Origin: a virus
Length of the DNA: 25,388 bases
Reading direction: 5' to 3' (one strand)
IMG/VR virus record: IMGVR_UViG_3300022074_000345
Span: 1-25,388 of that record
Part shown: positions 1-7,392 of the stretch, piece by piece
How the letters are laid out: each line of letters starts with the position of its first letter
How positions within the stretch are numbered: position 1 is the first letter of the stretch
Made by a program: the position numbers and the translations under genes
Notes under the pieces: generated by a model
The model's input: the letters and a program-made list of their open reading frames with translations, nothing else
What the model was told of the DNA's origin: nothing
Database searches by the model: none

Positions 1-288
1 TTTGAACTCTAGATAACCTACAATAACACTAGTGTCTGGTGATATTATTGGCATTAATTTTGGCAGCAAGACTATCGCAAAGACAGCAGTTAATGCTATA
101 ATTCTTCTGGTCCATTGGAAACCTTTGTTTTCATATTCTCTTGCTTCTTTAAAACCTTTTTGTTGAACTTCAGCTCTTTGTATAAGCATCTTTTGTTCTT
201 CTCTTTTTGCTTTTATACTTTGTGACCAGATACTCATTACTCCACCGAGTACAGTAGAACCTAGCATTGTTATCATTTCAAATGGCAT
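1..288 (-). CDS. Small membrane protein, holin-like candidate (3' end outside window)
   Basis: The reading frame is open from the ATG at 288 to the window edge, giving the first 96 residues; the C-terminus is missing. A strong Shine-Dalgarno sequence, AGGAGA, lies just before the start and overlaps the stop of the upstream 100-aa gene. The protein starts with a hydrophobic or amphipathic stretch (about residues 4-22), then a charged helical segment rich in K, E, Q and R (26-58), then a membrane helix (about 62-82, preceded by WTRR). Similar proteins with an F-Q-W-T-R-R motif are familiar from marine phages, usually without a proven function. The place at the end of the late operon, after the tail fibres, suggests a lysis role (holin-like). 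That role is inference. Confidence 0.75.
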   Translation of the reverse strand, partial: MPFEMITMLGSTVLGGVMSIWSQSIKAKREEQKMLIQRAEVQQKGFKEAREYENKGFQWTRRIIALTAVFAIVLLPKLMPIISPDTSVIVGYLEFK

Positions 289-296
289 TGTTTCTC

Positions 297-599
297 CTAT
301 TCATATATTATTTTTACTTTTAATTTCTTTTGTTCTTTAGTTGCTCCTCTAGATATAAAGGATCCTTTAAGATTTCTTTTATATCCATCTGGCGCAGTAT
401 AACTGTCAACCTTTCTATAATTTTTAGCCTTAACATCATAAGCATTATACTCACCTGTAGCCATATTTAAAGTAACAATATCTATTGGTCCAAGACCACC
501 CAGGGGTGTAAACACTAGTATATTAGGATCTTTTGCAAGACGAAGTTGAGCAGTAAGTTCTGTGGTTAAGCCAACTATAGCTTTTTTTCTTCTAGCCAT
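297..599 (-). CDS. Compact PD-(D/E)XK-like nuclease candidate, 100 aa
   Basis: A 100-residue basic protein. It has a spacing that fits the PD-(D/E)XK nuclease core: E14 in a first helix (LTTELTAQL), D40 in a GPIDIV strand, and D55-V-K57 in a YDVKAKN strand after a T-G-E turn. The C-terminal third is rich in K and R, as expected of a DNA-binding protein. Its ATG lies inside the last codons of the upstream coiled-coil gene (8-base overlap) and has no strong Shine-Dalgarno sequence, so translation is probably coupled. The neighbours are small membrane proteins of the presumed lysis group. The nuclease call rests only on motif spacing seen by eye; possible roles (packaging-linked cutting, junction resolution, host DNA breakdown) are inference. 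It could also be a non-catalytic relative. Confidence 0.6.
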   Translation of the reverse strand: MARRKKAIVGLTTELTAQLRLAKDPNILVFTPLGGLGPIDIVTLNMATGEYNAYDVKAKNYRKVDSYTAPDGYKRNLKGSFISRGATKEQKKLKVKIIYE

Positions 600-834
600 T
601 ATATTTGATGTAGCCTAGCAAGGAAGCTATCGCACCACCAATTAGCAGCAGAACTCTAAAACCACCCTTACTTTTATTAACATCACTTTTTAATTCTTTT
701 ATATCTGTACGCATTTCATCAATAGCTTTAAATAAAGTTTTCATTCTTTCTGCGCAAACTTTTTCGTGGTAAGATATTCTTAAAGAATTGTTATCTTCTA
801 TGTTTTGTTTTAAAGTTTTTTTTTTACGCACCAT
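592..834 (-). CDS. Coiled-coil protein with one C-terminal membrane helix (XhlA/holin-like architecture)
   Basis: About 80 residues: a basic N-terminus (VRKKK), a long charged helix with heptad-like hydrophobics (about residues 8-58), and one hydrophobic helix near the C-terminus (VLLLIGGAIASLLGYI). This layout matches XhlA-type haemolysin/holin accessory proteins and some phage holins, but no signature residues prove it. The start is taken as the ATG at 834, with AAGG six bases upstream; a GTG one codon earlier (837) is in frame but less likely. The start lies inside the end of the 70-aa gene, and the end overlaps the nuclease-like gene by 8 bases, so the three are translationally linked. 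A membrane role in lysis is inference. Confidence 0.7.
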   Translation of the reverse strand: MVRKKKTLKQNIEDNNSLRISYHEKVCAERMKTLFKAIDEMRTDIKELKSDVNKSKGGFRVLLLIGGAIASLLGYIKYNG

Positions 835-1036
835 CACCTACCTTGTTACAAAAATAAGTAACATATAATTCTTCTTCGTTAAATCTTTCAGAGTTATAAT
901 TGATTACTTCTACAGTTGCTAATGCTCCTGCTTTATTACAATCACTCCATGTATAAAATTCCATGGGTGACATTGTAGGTGTGTTACACATTCCTGTCAT
1001 AGCCGAACAGATAGTATAAGCTAAAACAAATTTCAT
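824..1036 (-). CDS. Small four-cysteine protein, 70 aa, unknown function
   Basis: A 70-residue protein that starts with a moderately hydrophobic stretch (KFVLAYTICSAM) and carries four cysteines (C10, C17, C33, C63), a notable number for a small phage protein. The C-terminus is acidic (EEEL around residue 55). The cysteines could form disulfides if the protein reaches the periplasm, but there is no convincing signal peptide because the N-terminus has only one basic residue and the hydrophobic core is short. It begins directly after the stop of the 360-aa fibre gene (no gap) and overlaps the next gene. Similar small proteins occur near the tail fibre and lysis genes of marine podoviruses; their function is not known to me. 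Confidence 0.7.
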   Translation of the reverse strand: MKFVLAYTICSAMTGMCNTPTMSPMEFYTWSDCNKAGALATVEVINYNSERFNEEELYVTYFCNKVGDGA

Positions 1037-2119
1037 TTATCTAGCCGTACATGGTACATTGTTAGTTCCAACTAGGGGTGCTTCTGCAAAACACATATAA
1101 ATGTATGATTCACCAGATTGATTTAAACCTGCATCAGTTCCTCTTAATTTAAAACCATTACTTAAAATATCTGTTGCAAAAGCTGATGCTTTATTTTCTG
1201 CATTAGAATTATTAGCTGATGGGTGTTGTGTTTGATTAGGGTTCATTTGACCAAAATTTTGTAAAGCTGCTGTACCACTTCTTTTATTATCTTTCATATA
1301 CCAATTATCAGTATTACTAGTTCTTTTTATCATAACAAAAGCAGGTTTAAATCCTGTATAAATAAATGTTCCATCATTATTTCCATTCCCTGTGTAGCTT
1401 CCAAATTTTGAGTAGCCTTGTTTTTCTGCGAAGCAGTAGGCTATGTAAGTATCATCATTCGCATTTACTCCACCACCACTTCCTATAGCAAATACAGAAG
1501 ATGTTGGTGTAGTGCTATTCCAATTTGAATTATTACCAGCAGCACCAGTGCTATCTAAACTAATAGCTTTATCATTTCCTAAAGACGCATGATATACTTC
1601 CCAATTAGTACCACTAGCATTTATTTTTTTAACAATAATCGTTTTAGGTACTGCACTTAAATGATGAGGAATAGTATGACCTGCTGAACCATTTCCAACA
1701 TATTTAACAATAGAAAAACCAGCAGTTGTTGATACAGAATAAGAATATGCTTTACCAGTTCCAGAGCCAGTAGTTGTACCAGAACCAGTTGTTCCTGCTT
1801 TCCAGTTCCAACCAACAAAATTATTTGAACTTGAATTTGTTGCACCACTAGCACTTCCTAAAGTAAAACCATCACTATCAAAAGAAGTGATGTCATTACT
1901 ACCTGTTGCTTCTGCATCTGTAGCATTTGAATATATAGCTTTATCTACTCCTCTAACAGCATCAAATAAATGATGGTAAGAAGTATTAGTTCTTGCTTTA
2001 ACCCATAGCAAATCAGTTTGAAATCCTACTCCTGTAATTGCATGACCAGATGAACCTGTTCCTGTCCAAATTTTAGTATTAAAATGCTCCGAAGATTTAT
2101 TAATTGTTGTGTATGCCAT
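1037..2119 (-). CDS. Tail-fibre-associated adhesin-like protein with three internal repeats
   Basis: A 360-residue protein rich in G, S, T and N and low in charge, typical of extracellular beta-structured phage adhesins. It contains three related modules at about residues 14-109, 134-235 and 236-349. Each opens with a Y/W-x-G-x-G turn, then an I-x-x-x-F/L strand leading to a V/I-K-K/R/A strand, and each closes with a related strand: FVGWNWKAG (101), YIAYCFAEKQG (225), YIYMCFAEAPL (339). A Gly-Thr-Ser linker (109-122) separates module one from two. Modules of this kind (DUF7483-like, from memory) are common in marine phage fibre regions. The start overlaps the stop of the upstream LamG/SPRY gene (TAATG), so the two are probably translated in sequence. 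Host-surface binding is inferred from composition and position. Confidence 0.8.
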   Translation of the reverse strand: MAYTTINKSSEHFNTKIWTGTGSSGHAITGVGFQTDLLWVKARTNTSYHHLFDAVRGVDKAIYSNATDAEATGSNDITSFDSDGFTLGSASGATNSSSNNFVGWNWKAGTTGSGTTTGSGTGKAYSYSVSTTAGFSIVKYVGNGSAGHTIPHHLSAVPKTIIVKKINASGTNWEVYHASLGNDKAISLDSTGAAGNNSNWNSTTPTSSVFAIGSGGGVNANDDTYIAYCFAEKQGYSKFGSYTGNGNNDGTFIYTGFKPAFVMIKRTSNTDNWYMKDNKRSGTAALQNFGQMNPNQTQHPSANNSNAENKASAFATDILSNGFKLRGTDAGLNQSGESYIYMCFAEAPLVGTNNVPCTAR

Positions 2120-3477
2120 TATAAATTTAATCCTTTTGTTGATAAGGCAGTATAGCCTGTTGGTACATCATATTCAAATATTCCTATTCCACTTGCGTTA
2201 GTTCCTGCACTAGATACTGCTGTTGTTCCGAAGTAGCCATTGCCGAAGTTTGCTTGTAAAGTAGAATTACCTGCATTTTCATCTCCACCAGCAGGAAAAT
2301 AAAATCCACTTGAATTATTTTCTGGTTTTGTAACTCCTACTACTCCTGTTACTGAACTTGCATTTGATGGGTCAGAACCATTTTGCCAAACACCATTTTT
2401 ACTAAAATATAATTTATTTAATCCATCTTGCTCATCATCTAGATTTAAAGCAACTCCAATTATATCCCCTGTTGTGTAAGTTCCCCAAGTACCACCAACA
2501 GATGAACTATTATTTTTTACAGTACCATCTTTACTATATGACCAACCATAAGTTCTTTGTTGTAATTGTTGAGATGAAGAAGTAGTTACATTATCTACAA
2601 TTCCTATTTCGGTAGCACCACTATCATTAGCAGAAAATTTAATTTCCCAGTAATATTTACCAGAAGTCATACCTAAAGTTCCTGTATTAAAAGTTTCATA
2701 ACCATATTGAATTCCAGGAGATTTACCTCTTACTTGTGTATTTCCATGTGCAAATGTACTTTCTTGATAAAAATTATCTAAAGGATTCCAAGTACAAAAA
2801 ACATTGCTTGGATTATCTTCTGTTTTTGTAAGTGTACCACCACCAACTGTAAAGTTATTACTATTACCAGATTGGTCTGTAACACTATTACCATCTTTTA
2901 AAATAAAGAAACCATTGTTTCCATAAGTAACACTTGGAGAAGTTTTAATTTTCCATTCTCCAGTTGTACTATCTGTTTCTCCAAATGCTGATGCAGCATA
3001 AGCTGTACCATCTATAAAGTGAAAATGTGAAATTGAACCATCAAAATAATCTGCTCCACTTTCTGCTCTCCTACCAATTTGAAAAGTGTTACTATCTAAA
3101 ACATCCATTGATGTTATTTCTGCTTGTGTAGTTCCATCAAAAGAAGTTTCCTCAATACCATTTACATAAATTTTAACTCTATTTGCTGCTGATTGCGTAC
3201 AATCTATTGAAATTAATATATGATACCAAGCATTAACATCTCTAAAAACTTTATTTGTTATATATTGAATTTCTCCTTGACCAGTTATATTTCCATAAAC
3301 TTGAAAAGCATCAGTAGTTCTAAATCTTGCTCTTAGTTGTGCACCACTACTTGTACCTATTGAAAATATATGTTGATGTGCACCAGTCAATGCACCTCTT
3401 TTATACCACCCAGAAAAAGTACATTTTGTGTTTAAAGTAGAAGTACCTGTAGTTCTTGTTAAATATGTACTAGCCAT
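2119..3477 (-). CDS. Adhesin with LamG/concanavalin-like domain and SPRY-like domain
   Basis: A 452-residue protein with two sugar-binding-type folds. The first (about residues 15-165) has the LamG pattern: FSGWYKRG near the N-terminus, WYHILISID around residue 85, KIYVNGIE around 103, then IGRR and YFDGSISHFHFIDGTAY. The second (about residues 265-420) looks like a SPRY/B30.2 domain: SGKYYWEIKFS, GIVDN, YGWSYSKDG, GDIIGVALNLDD, LYFSKNGVW. The pair is known from marine phage tail-fibre regions. It sits between the Ig-like and three-repeat proteins, with stop/start overlaps (TAATG) at both ends, so the cassette is translationally coupled. It probably binds host glycans as part of, or attached to, the tail fibre. 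No cleavage or chaperone domain is apparent. Confidence 0.85.
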   Translation of the reverse strand: MASTYLTRTTGTSTLNTKCTFSGWYKRGALTGAHQHIFSIGTSSGAQLRARFRTTDAFQVYGNITGQGEIQYITNKVFRDVNAWYHILISIDCTQSAANRVKIYVNGIEETSFDGTTQAEITSMDVLDSNTFQIGRRAESGADYFDGSISHFHFIDGTAYAASAFGETDSTTGEWKIKTSPSVTYGNNGFFILKDGNSVTDQSGNSNNFTVGGGTLTKTEDNPSNVFCTWNPLDNFYQESTFAHGNTQVRGKSPGIQYGYETFNTGTLGMTSGKYYWEIKFSANDSGATEIGIVDNVTTSSSQQLQQRTYGWSYSKDGTVKNNSSSVGGTWGTYTTGDIIGVALNLDDEQDGLNKLYFSKNGVWQNGSDPSNASSVTGVVGVTKPENNSSGFYFPAGGDENAGNSTLQANFGNGYFGTTAVSSAGTNASGIGIFEYDVPTGYTALSTKGLNL

Positions 3478-4202
3478 TAGTTAAATTGTCCACCCCCTGT
3501 TGCACCGAAGCTAGAAGTTAAACTAAAGCTACGATCAGTTGTTTGGTTTTCAGCATCCGTAATTCGGAGTGTGAAATTATAGGTTGTTGCAGTTGTGCTT
3601 GAACCACCAAAGTCTGTAGTTGTTATCACACCTGTTGTAGAATTTAAAGAACAATTTGCTTGAGAAGCATTTGTTAATACATTGGTTACTTCAGAATAAG
3701 TAACTGCACTATCTGAAGTTCCAGCAACTGTAGCTACAGTTCCAGAAAAATTTCCTGCAATAGTTCCTAGTGTACCTGCAGCAGTTGTCCAAGTAGGAGC
3801 ATCTGAAACAGTTAAAATATTTGTAGATGATAGTACGGCTAAACCATTAGGATTTTCTATTCTAATTTTATATTGAGCATCAACAGTTAGTGTTGCTTGA
3901 ACTGTTAAAGAAGTTGAGTTGTTAAATGTAACTGTGTCTGCAACATACCAGATACCAGTAGAAGGATTTAAAAATTCTACTTGTGGTACTGAAACATAAT
4001 TAGTTCCTGTAATTGTAATTGAAGTTTGAGCATTAGTGATAACATCTGGAGTTATAGAAGTTATTGTAGGTTTTGTTTCTGCAACACCTGTTAATTGAGA
4101 ACCATCTAAAGCAGGAAGTCTAGCAGAGTTGTCAAGTTTAACAAAGTTTTCTGCTGTGTTAGCAGTAGAATAAACTGTTGCTATATCTTTAGCTTTAGTC
4201 AT
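3477..4202 (-). CDS. Ig-like (IPT/TIG plus cadherin-like) fibre-associated protein
   Basis: A 241-residue, Thr/Ser/Asn-rich protein. After a short N-terminal segment with a typical fibre linker (LDNSARLPALDGSQLTGV), it has an IPT/TIG-like domain (about residues 45-132: PTITSITP, then ITITGTNY, ending in an ILTVSD strand) and a putative cadherin/Ig-like domain (about 133-228: APTWTTAAGTLGTI, then NFTLRITDAENQTTDRSF). Such domains give weak sugar or surface contacts and extend fibres. The start has GAGG 11 bases upstream, inside a 14-base perfect palindrome that also holds the stop of the preceding 88-aa gene. The end overlaps the next gene. Fibre attachment is inferred from content and neighbours. 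Confidence 0.82.
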   Translation of the reverse strand: MTKAKDIATVYSTANTAENFVKLDNSARLPALDGSQLTGVAETKPTITSITPDVITNAQTSITITGTNYVSVPQVEFLNPSTGIWYVADTVTFNNSTSLTVQATLTVDAQYKIRIENPNGLAVLSSTNILTVSDAPTWTTAAGTLGTIAGNFSGTVATVAGTSDSAVTYSEVTNVLTNASQANCSLNSTTGVITTTDFGGSSTTATTYNFTLRITDAENQTTDRSFSLTSSFGATGGGQFN

Positions 4203-4216
4203 GAGGATTAATCCTC
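4203..4216 (-). promoter_or_regulatory. 14-base perfect palindrome over a stop codon and Shine-Dalgarno
   Basis: GAGGATTAATCCTC is its own reverse complement. In the late transcript it contains the TAA stop of the 88-aa gene and the GAGG that serves the 241-aa gene. A five-base-pair hairpin with a UUAA loop could form and hide the GAGG until a terminating ribosome opens it, a classic way to couple translation. The palindrome is seen directly; the coupling is inference. Confidence 0.45.
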
Positions 4217-4474
4217 GCTAGGTGGTGTATAACCAGTTAATGCAGTTGCTTCTGCTTGTGTTAATCCCAAGTCTAATAGCTTTTGATTGCCATTAGCTTT
4301 GTCTGTAGCTTTTTGAGTTTTTTCATTAGCTTCAGCAGTATCTAACTCTGCAATTTTTGCATCAATATCACTATCGCTAATTGGTGTTGTATCTAACCAA
4401 TCAATAACATCATTTGTTACTGTAACTTCTGCATTTGCATTGATTGCCATTATTGCTTCTATTTTACTTGCCAT
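4208..4474 (-). CDS. Small acidic protein, possible tail-fibre assembly/XkdW-like
   Basis: An 88-residue acidic protein. Residues 15-50 (VTVTNDVIDWLDTTPISDSDIDAKIAEL pattern, with W26, two adjacent Thr/Pro and a run of Asp) resemble the short XkdW-like domain seen near tail-fibre genes of marine phages. The C-terminal part holds a helix-turn segment LLDLGLTQAEATALTGY. A strong Shine-Dalgarno sequence, AGGAG, nine bases before the ATG at 4474 also forms the last codons of the upstream 274-aa gene. Members near fibre genes are often described as fibre-assembly chaperones, but this is a tentative fit. It could equally be a small structural adaptor. Confidence 0.65.
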   Translation of the reverse strand: MASKIEAIMAINANAEVTVTNDVIDWLDTTPISDSDIDAKIAELDTAEANEKTQKATDKANGNQKLLDLGLTQAEATALTGYTPPSED

Positions 4475-4476
4475 AA

Positions 4477-5301
4477 TTATACTCCTGTCTCCATTAATAG
4501 TACATTTGAAGTACCTCTTTGATTGTAATCATTTCCTTGACCAGCTGCATTATTATTAGATGTGTTAATATGAAAATTTCCACCATTTTCACAAACACCA
4601 TATAAGGTGTAAGTAACAGCACTCGTAGTGTTTGGACTATCTTGGTAGACATCACTTAAAATATTTAGTTGGTCTAAATTGTTTGGTTCTGGTCTATCAG
4701 ACAAATATGTACCTAAAGAATTTCCACCATTAGCATTGTTAGGTTCTGTATTTATAAAACCAGATGCACCACCAGATATACTTCTATACCATTTAAATCT
4801 AGGATAACTGTCTCCATTAACACCATGCAATGCTCTCAAAAATATTACAATTTTACTTGATGAACTTGTTGGTGTAATTGTTGCTACTAATGGTGTTGCA
4901 ACATAACTACTTGATGAACTACTAAACATAGTATCAGTTTGAGTAAATACAGTTTGTAATACTCCACCACCTGCGTCACCCCATGAAGGATTTGCACCAG
5001 TACCACCAGTAAGTAATGCTTGACCACTTGTTCCTGCAGCAAGTCTAGCGATTGCACTACCATTATTATAATACAAATCTCCTTGTACTGTACCTGTAAT
5101 ATTTAATAAGTCTGCATCTGTACCTTTACCAGACATTTGATCCCAGAAATTTGTATCTGTTGGAAGGTTACCAGTTGATGCAGCAGTACATACATAAGAT
5201 GATCCATTGTATGAAACAACATCATCTACTGCATAAGCAGTACCACCTGCGTAAGCACCTTTCCAATTAAATTTTATAGATCCTAAATTTACAATAGCCA
5301 T
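4477..5301 (-). CDS. Tail-fibre-associated protein with N-terminal CBM5/12-like module
   Basis: A 274-residue protein. Residues 12-57 have the pattern of a carbohydrate-binding CBM5/12-like module: W13-x-G-A-Y, then Y23, DDVVSYNGSSYVC, P43-T-D-T and FWDQM. A collagen-like/fibre linker (GDLYYNNGSAIARLAAG, then GTSGQALLTGGTGANPSW) follows, as in many phage fibres where a C-terminal domain is attached through short repeats. The remaining part (about 115-274) is a Ser/Asn-rich beta domain with SSKIVIFLRALHG. A strong Shine-Dalgarno sequence (AAGGAGA) precedes the ATG, in the 21-base gap after the tail fibre gene, so it can be translated independently. It is probably a second fibre or distal adhesin next to the T7-type fibre; its module matches one inside that fibre. 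Confidence 0.82.
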   Translation of the reverse strand: MAIVNLGSIKFNWKGAYAGGTAYAVDDVVSYNGSSYVCTAASTGNLPTDTNFWDQMSGKGTDADLLNITGTVQGDLYYNNGSAIARLAAGTSGQALLTGGTGANPSWGDAGGGVLQTVFTQTDTMFSSSSSSYVATPLVATITPTSSSSKIVIFLRALHGVNGDSYPRFKWYRSISGGASGFINTEPNNANGGNSLGTYLSDRPEPNNLDQLNILSDVYQDSPNTTSAVTYTLYGVCENGGNFHINTSNNNAAGQGNDYNQRGTSNVLLMETGV

Positions 5302-5322
5302 GTGTTCTCCTTATACTTATTT

Positions 5323-7389
5323 TTAAATTGTTGCAACTAAATTTCCATCATTATTTATGCTAAAAGTGAACCCACTAGCACTAAATAAAACATCATCAAA
5401 TGAAGCATAAGTCGTATCGCTTATGTCATCTACACCACCATTTGTAGTAGTTACTATTAATTCACCACTAGCATTTTTACTAAATCCATATACCTCTGCA
5501 GAACTTGCGTTTCCTGGTTGGAATGCACCAGCAGAATTATTGTAAACTAAAACTTGACCATCTGAAATACCACCTGTTGATACATCATTTGCATCATTAA
5601 TACTAAAGTTAGATAATTGGAAAGTTCCAAATGCAATAACATCTACAACATCAGTTCCAGAAGTTCCAATTGCACTAGCAAAAACAATACTATCTCCAGA
5701 AGCTACAGTAACATCTGTACCATTAACCATCTTAACACCATTTAGATATACATCTATAAATCCTGCATCGTAAGCAAGTGTATTAGTGTTGTCATCAGCT
5801 CCAGTAATTGTAGTAGTAGAACTAGATACTGTGTATGTAAACCTACTTGAAGTTCCATTCACACTTGAGCCAGCAGGAATCCACCCACTAGATGAGTAGA
5901 CTTTCATGGTTTGTGATGCAGTATCAAAATATAAATCACCAACATCTAATGCCGAACCATCTGGATCTGCAGTTGGAGCTGTAGCACTTGGTCCAAGATA
6001 GATATTTGCGAAAGCGTTTATGTCTGCAAGATTATTTGCTGCAGTTGTGATTGAAGATATGTTTGAACCTACATTCGTAACATTAGTATTATTAGCAGCT
6101 ACTAAATTTATATTTGTACTGTTTGCATTAACTGCATTAATATTTGCAGAATTTGAATTAACTGCAGATATTGCAGAACTTATTCCAGATACATTAGAAA
6201 TTTCAGTATCTATTCCTGCAGTTGTGTTTATATTCGCTATGTTAGTTGCAGTTGTGTTTACATTGGCTATAGATCCTGCAACAGTTCCTATTGTGTTTGA
6301 ACCAGATAAATCTGCAGCTACAGTATTAACATTTGCTTGATCTGAAGTTGAAAGTTGTATTTGTCTCCATTGAGTGTTAGTCAAATCGTACACTTTCATT
6401 ACATCATCTGTAGTATTAAAGTATAATGCTCCGTCTGTTAATGCGTCTCCATCATTATCTACTGTAGGATCACTAGCTTTAGCACCTAAAAATCTATCAT
6501 CAAAATTATCTAAAGCAGATTCTGCTGCTGCTTGAGCAACCTCTGCTGCAGTTTGTGCAGTTTCTGCATTTGTCTCTGCTAACTCTGCTGCCGTCTTTGC
6601 AGTTTCGGCATCGTTCTTATGACTTAACGCATTTGCTTCACTTGTTGATGCATTATTCGCACTAGCTAATGCTTCTGCTGCTTTTGTAGTTGCAGTATTG
6701 CTTGCCGTAGTTGCGCTAGCTGCGTCTACTAATAAATCCCATTTAGCACTATCTGTGTTTGTAGTTAAAGGTTGAGATCCAGAGGATGTGTGAGCTGTGT
6801 TAGCTAAAAAAATATTATTTGTTGATGTGTCTTTAACTATATCTCTAGCAGAATAAGTTGTGCCTGCAGACCAGTTACCTTTAAAAGTTCCTAGTTCTTG
6901 AGATACAACAAGTTCTCCATTAGAATCAAAACCAAAAATTTTTCCTGCTCTATCAGTTGAACCAATAGCAAACTCTGTAGTGTTCATTGTGTTTGTTCTT
7001 GATAACTTAATAGATCTATCAACTTCTTCTTGTAACTGTTGAATAGCCATCATAGATCTATCTAATCCTTCTTCATGACTTTCTGCAGGGAATGCGTCAT
7101 TAGCGATATAATCGATAGATTGAGTTTGAGGTAATGCTCTTCTTAAAACTACAGTTTCTGTAGCAGTTGGAATATTACCTGTTGTAAATACAATAGTTCC
7201 ACCAGATCCAGATCCTGCACCAGTAACTGTATAATGTGTAGTTAAAGTCTTGACTGTTTCAGTTGCATTAGCATCCCTAATAATTACTTGAATATCTGTA
7301 TCTGCAAAAATTTTAAAAGTATAGTTAAAGGTATCTAAAGTACCATTTCCAGAATAGGAATTTTTTACTGTAGTCGATGATATAGTCAT
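5323..7389 (-). CDS. T7 gp17-type tail fibre protein
   Basis: A 688-residue fibre. The N-terminal ~135 residues match the T7-type tail-attachment domain (YTFKIFADTDIQVIIRD, a TTHYTVTGAGSGSGG strand, VVLRRALPQTQSIDY, EEGLDRSMMAIQQLQEEVDRSIKL). Next come a CBM5/12-like module (about 168-221), an Ala-rich coiled coil (about 223-296), a module with LG-x-x-x-DPT-x-DG-x-x-L-x-x-GALYF (300-344), a stretch of N-I-N/V-N-T repeats (350-460), a second copy of the LG..LYF module (464-505), a beta domain ending GFIDVYLNGVKM (515-590), and a C-terminal tip. It lacks an obvious autocleavage chaperone. AAAGG upstream of the ATG serves as ribosome site; it lies in the last codons of the preceding internal virion gene. 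It binds the host receptor and anchors to the tail; the following fibre-like genes probably add to it. Confidence 0.93.
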   Translation of the reverse strand: MTISSTTVKNSYSGNGTLDTFNYTFKIFADTDIQVIIRDANATETVKTLTTHYTVTGAGSGSGGTIVFTTGNIPTATETVVLRRALPQTQSIDYIANDAFPAESHEEGLDRSMMAIQQLQEEVDRSIKLSRTNTMNTTEFAIGSTDRAGKIFGFDSNGELVVSQELGTFKGNWSAGTTYSARDIVKDTSTNNIFLANTAHTSSGSQPLTTNTDSAKWDLLVDAASATTASNTATTKAAEALASANNASTSEANALSHKNDAETAKTAAELAETNAETAQTAAEVAQAAAESALDNFDDRFLGAKASDPTVDNDGDALTDGALYFNTTDDVMKVYDLTNTQWRQIQLSTSDQANVNTVAADLSGSNTIGTVAGSIANVNTTATNIANINTTAGIDTEISNVSGISSAISAVNSNSANINAVNANSTNINLVAANNTNVTNVGSNISSITTAANNLADINAFANIYLGPSATAPTADPDGSALDVGDLYFDTASQTMKVYSSSGWIPAGSSVNGTSSRFTYTVSSSTTTITGADDNTNTLAYDAGFIDVYLNGVKMVNGTDVTVASGDSIVFASAIGTSGTDVVDVIAFGTFQLSNFSINDANDVSTGGISDGQVLVYNNSAGAFQPGNASSAEVYGFSKNASGELIVTTTNGGVDDISDTTYASFDDVLFSASGFTFSINNDGNLVATI
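6218..6270 (-). repeat. 30-base-period near-direct repeat inside the tail fibre gene
   Basis: Two 23-base copies (6218-6240 and 6248-6270), starting GCAGTTGTGTTTA on the plus strand, differ at two positions. They encode successive 10-residue units, IANVNTTATN and IANINTTAGI, of the fibre's Asn-rich repeat region. High identity at the base level suggests recent duplication or a slip-prone site that could change fibre length. Confidence 0.7.
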
Positions 7390-7392
7390 ATG

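Noticed and set aside
6020-6340. 106-codon open frame on the plus strand inside the tail fibre gene
   Set aside because: It is antisense to the repetitive Ala/Asn-rich part of the fibre, has no ribosome site, and its hydrophobic composition is what the complement of such codons gives.
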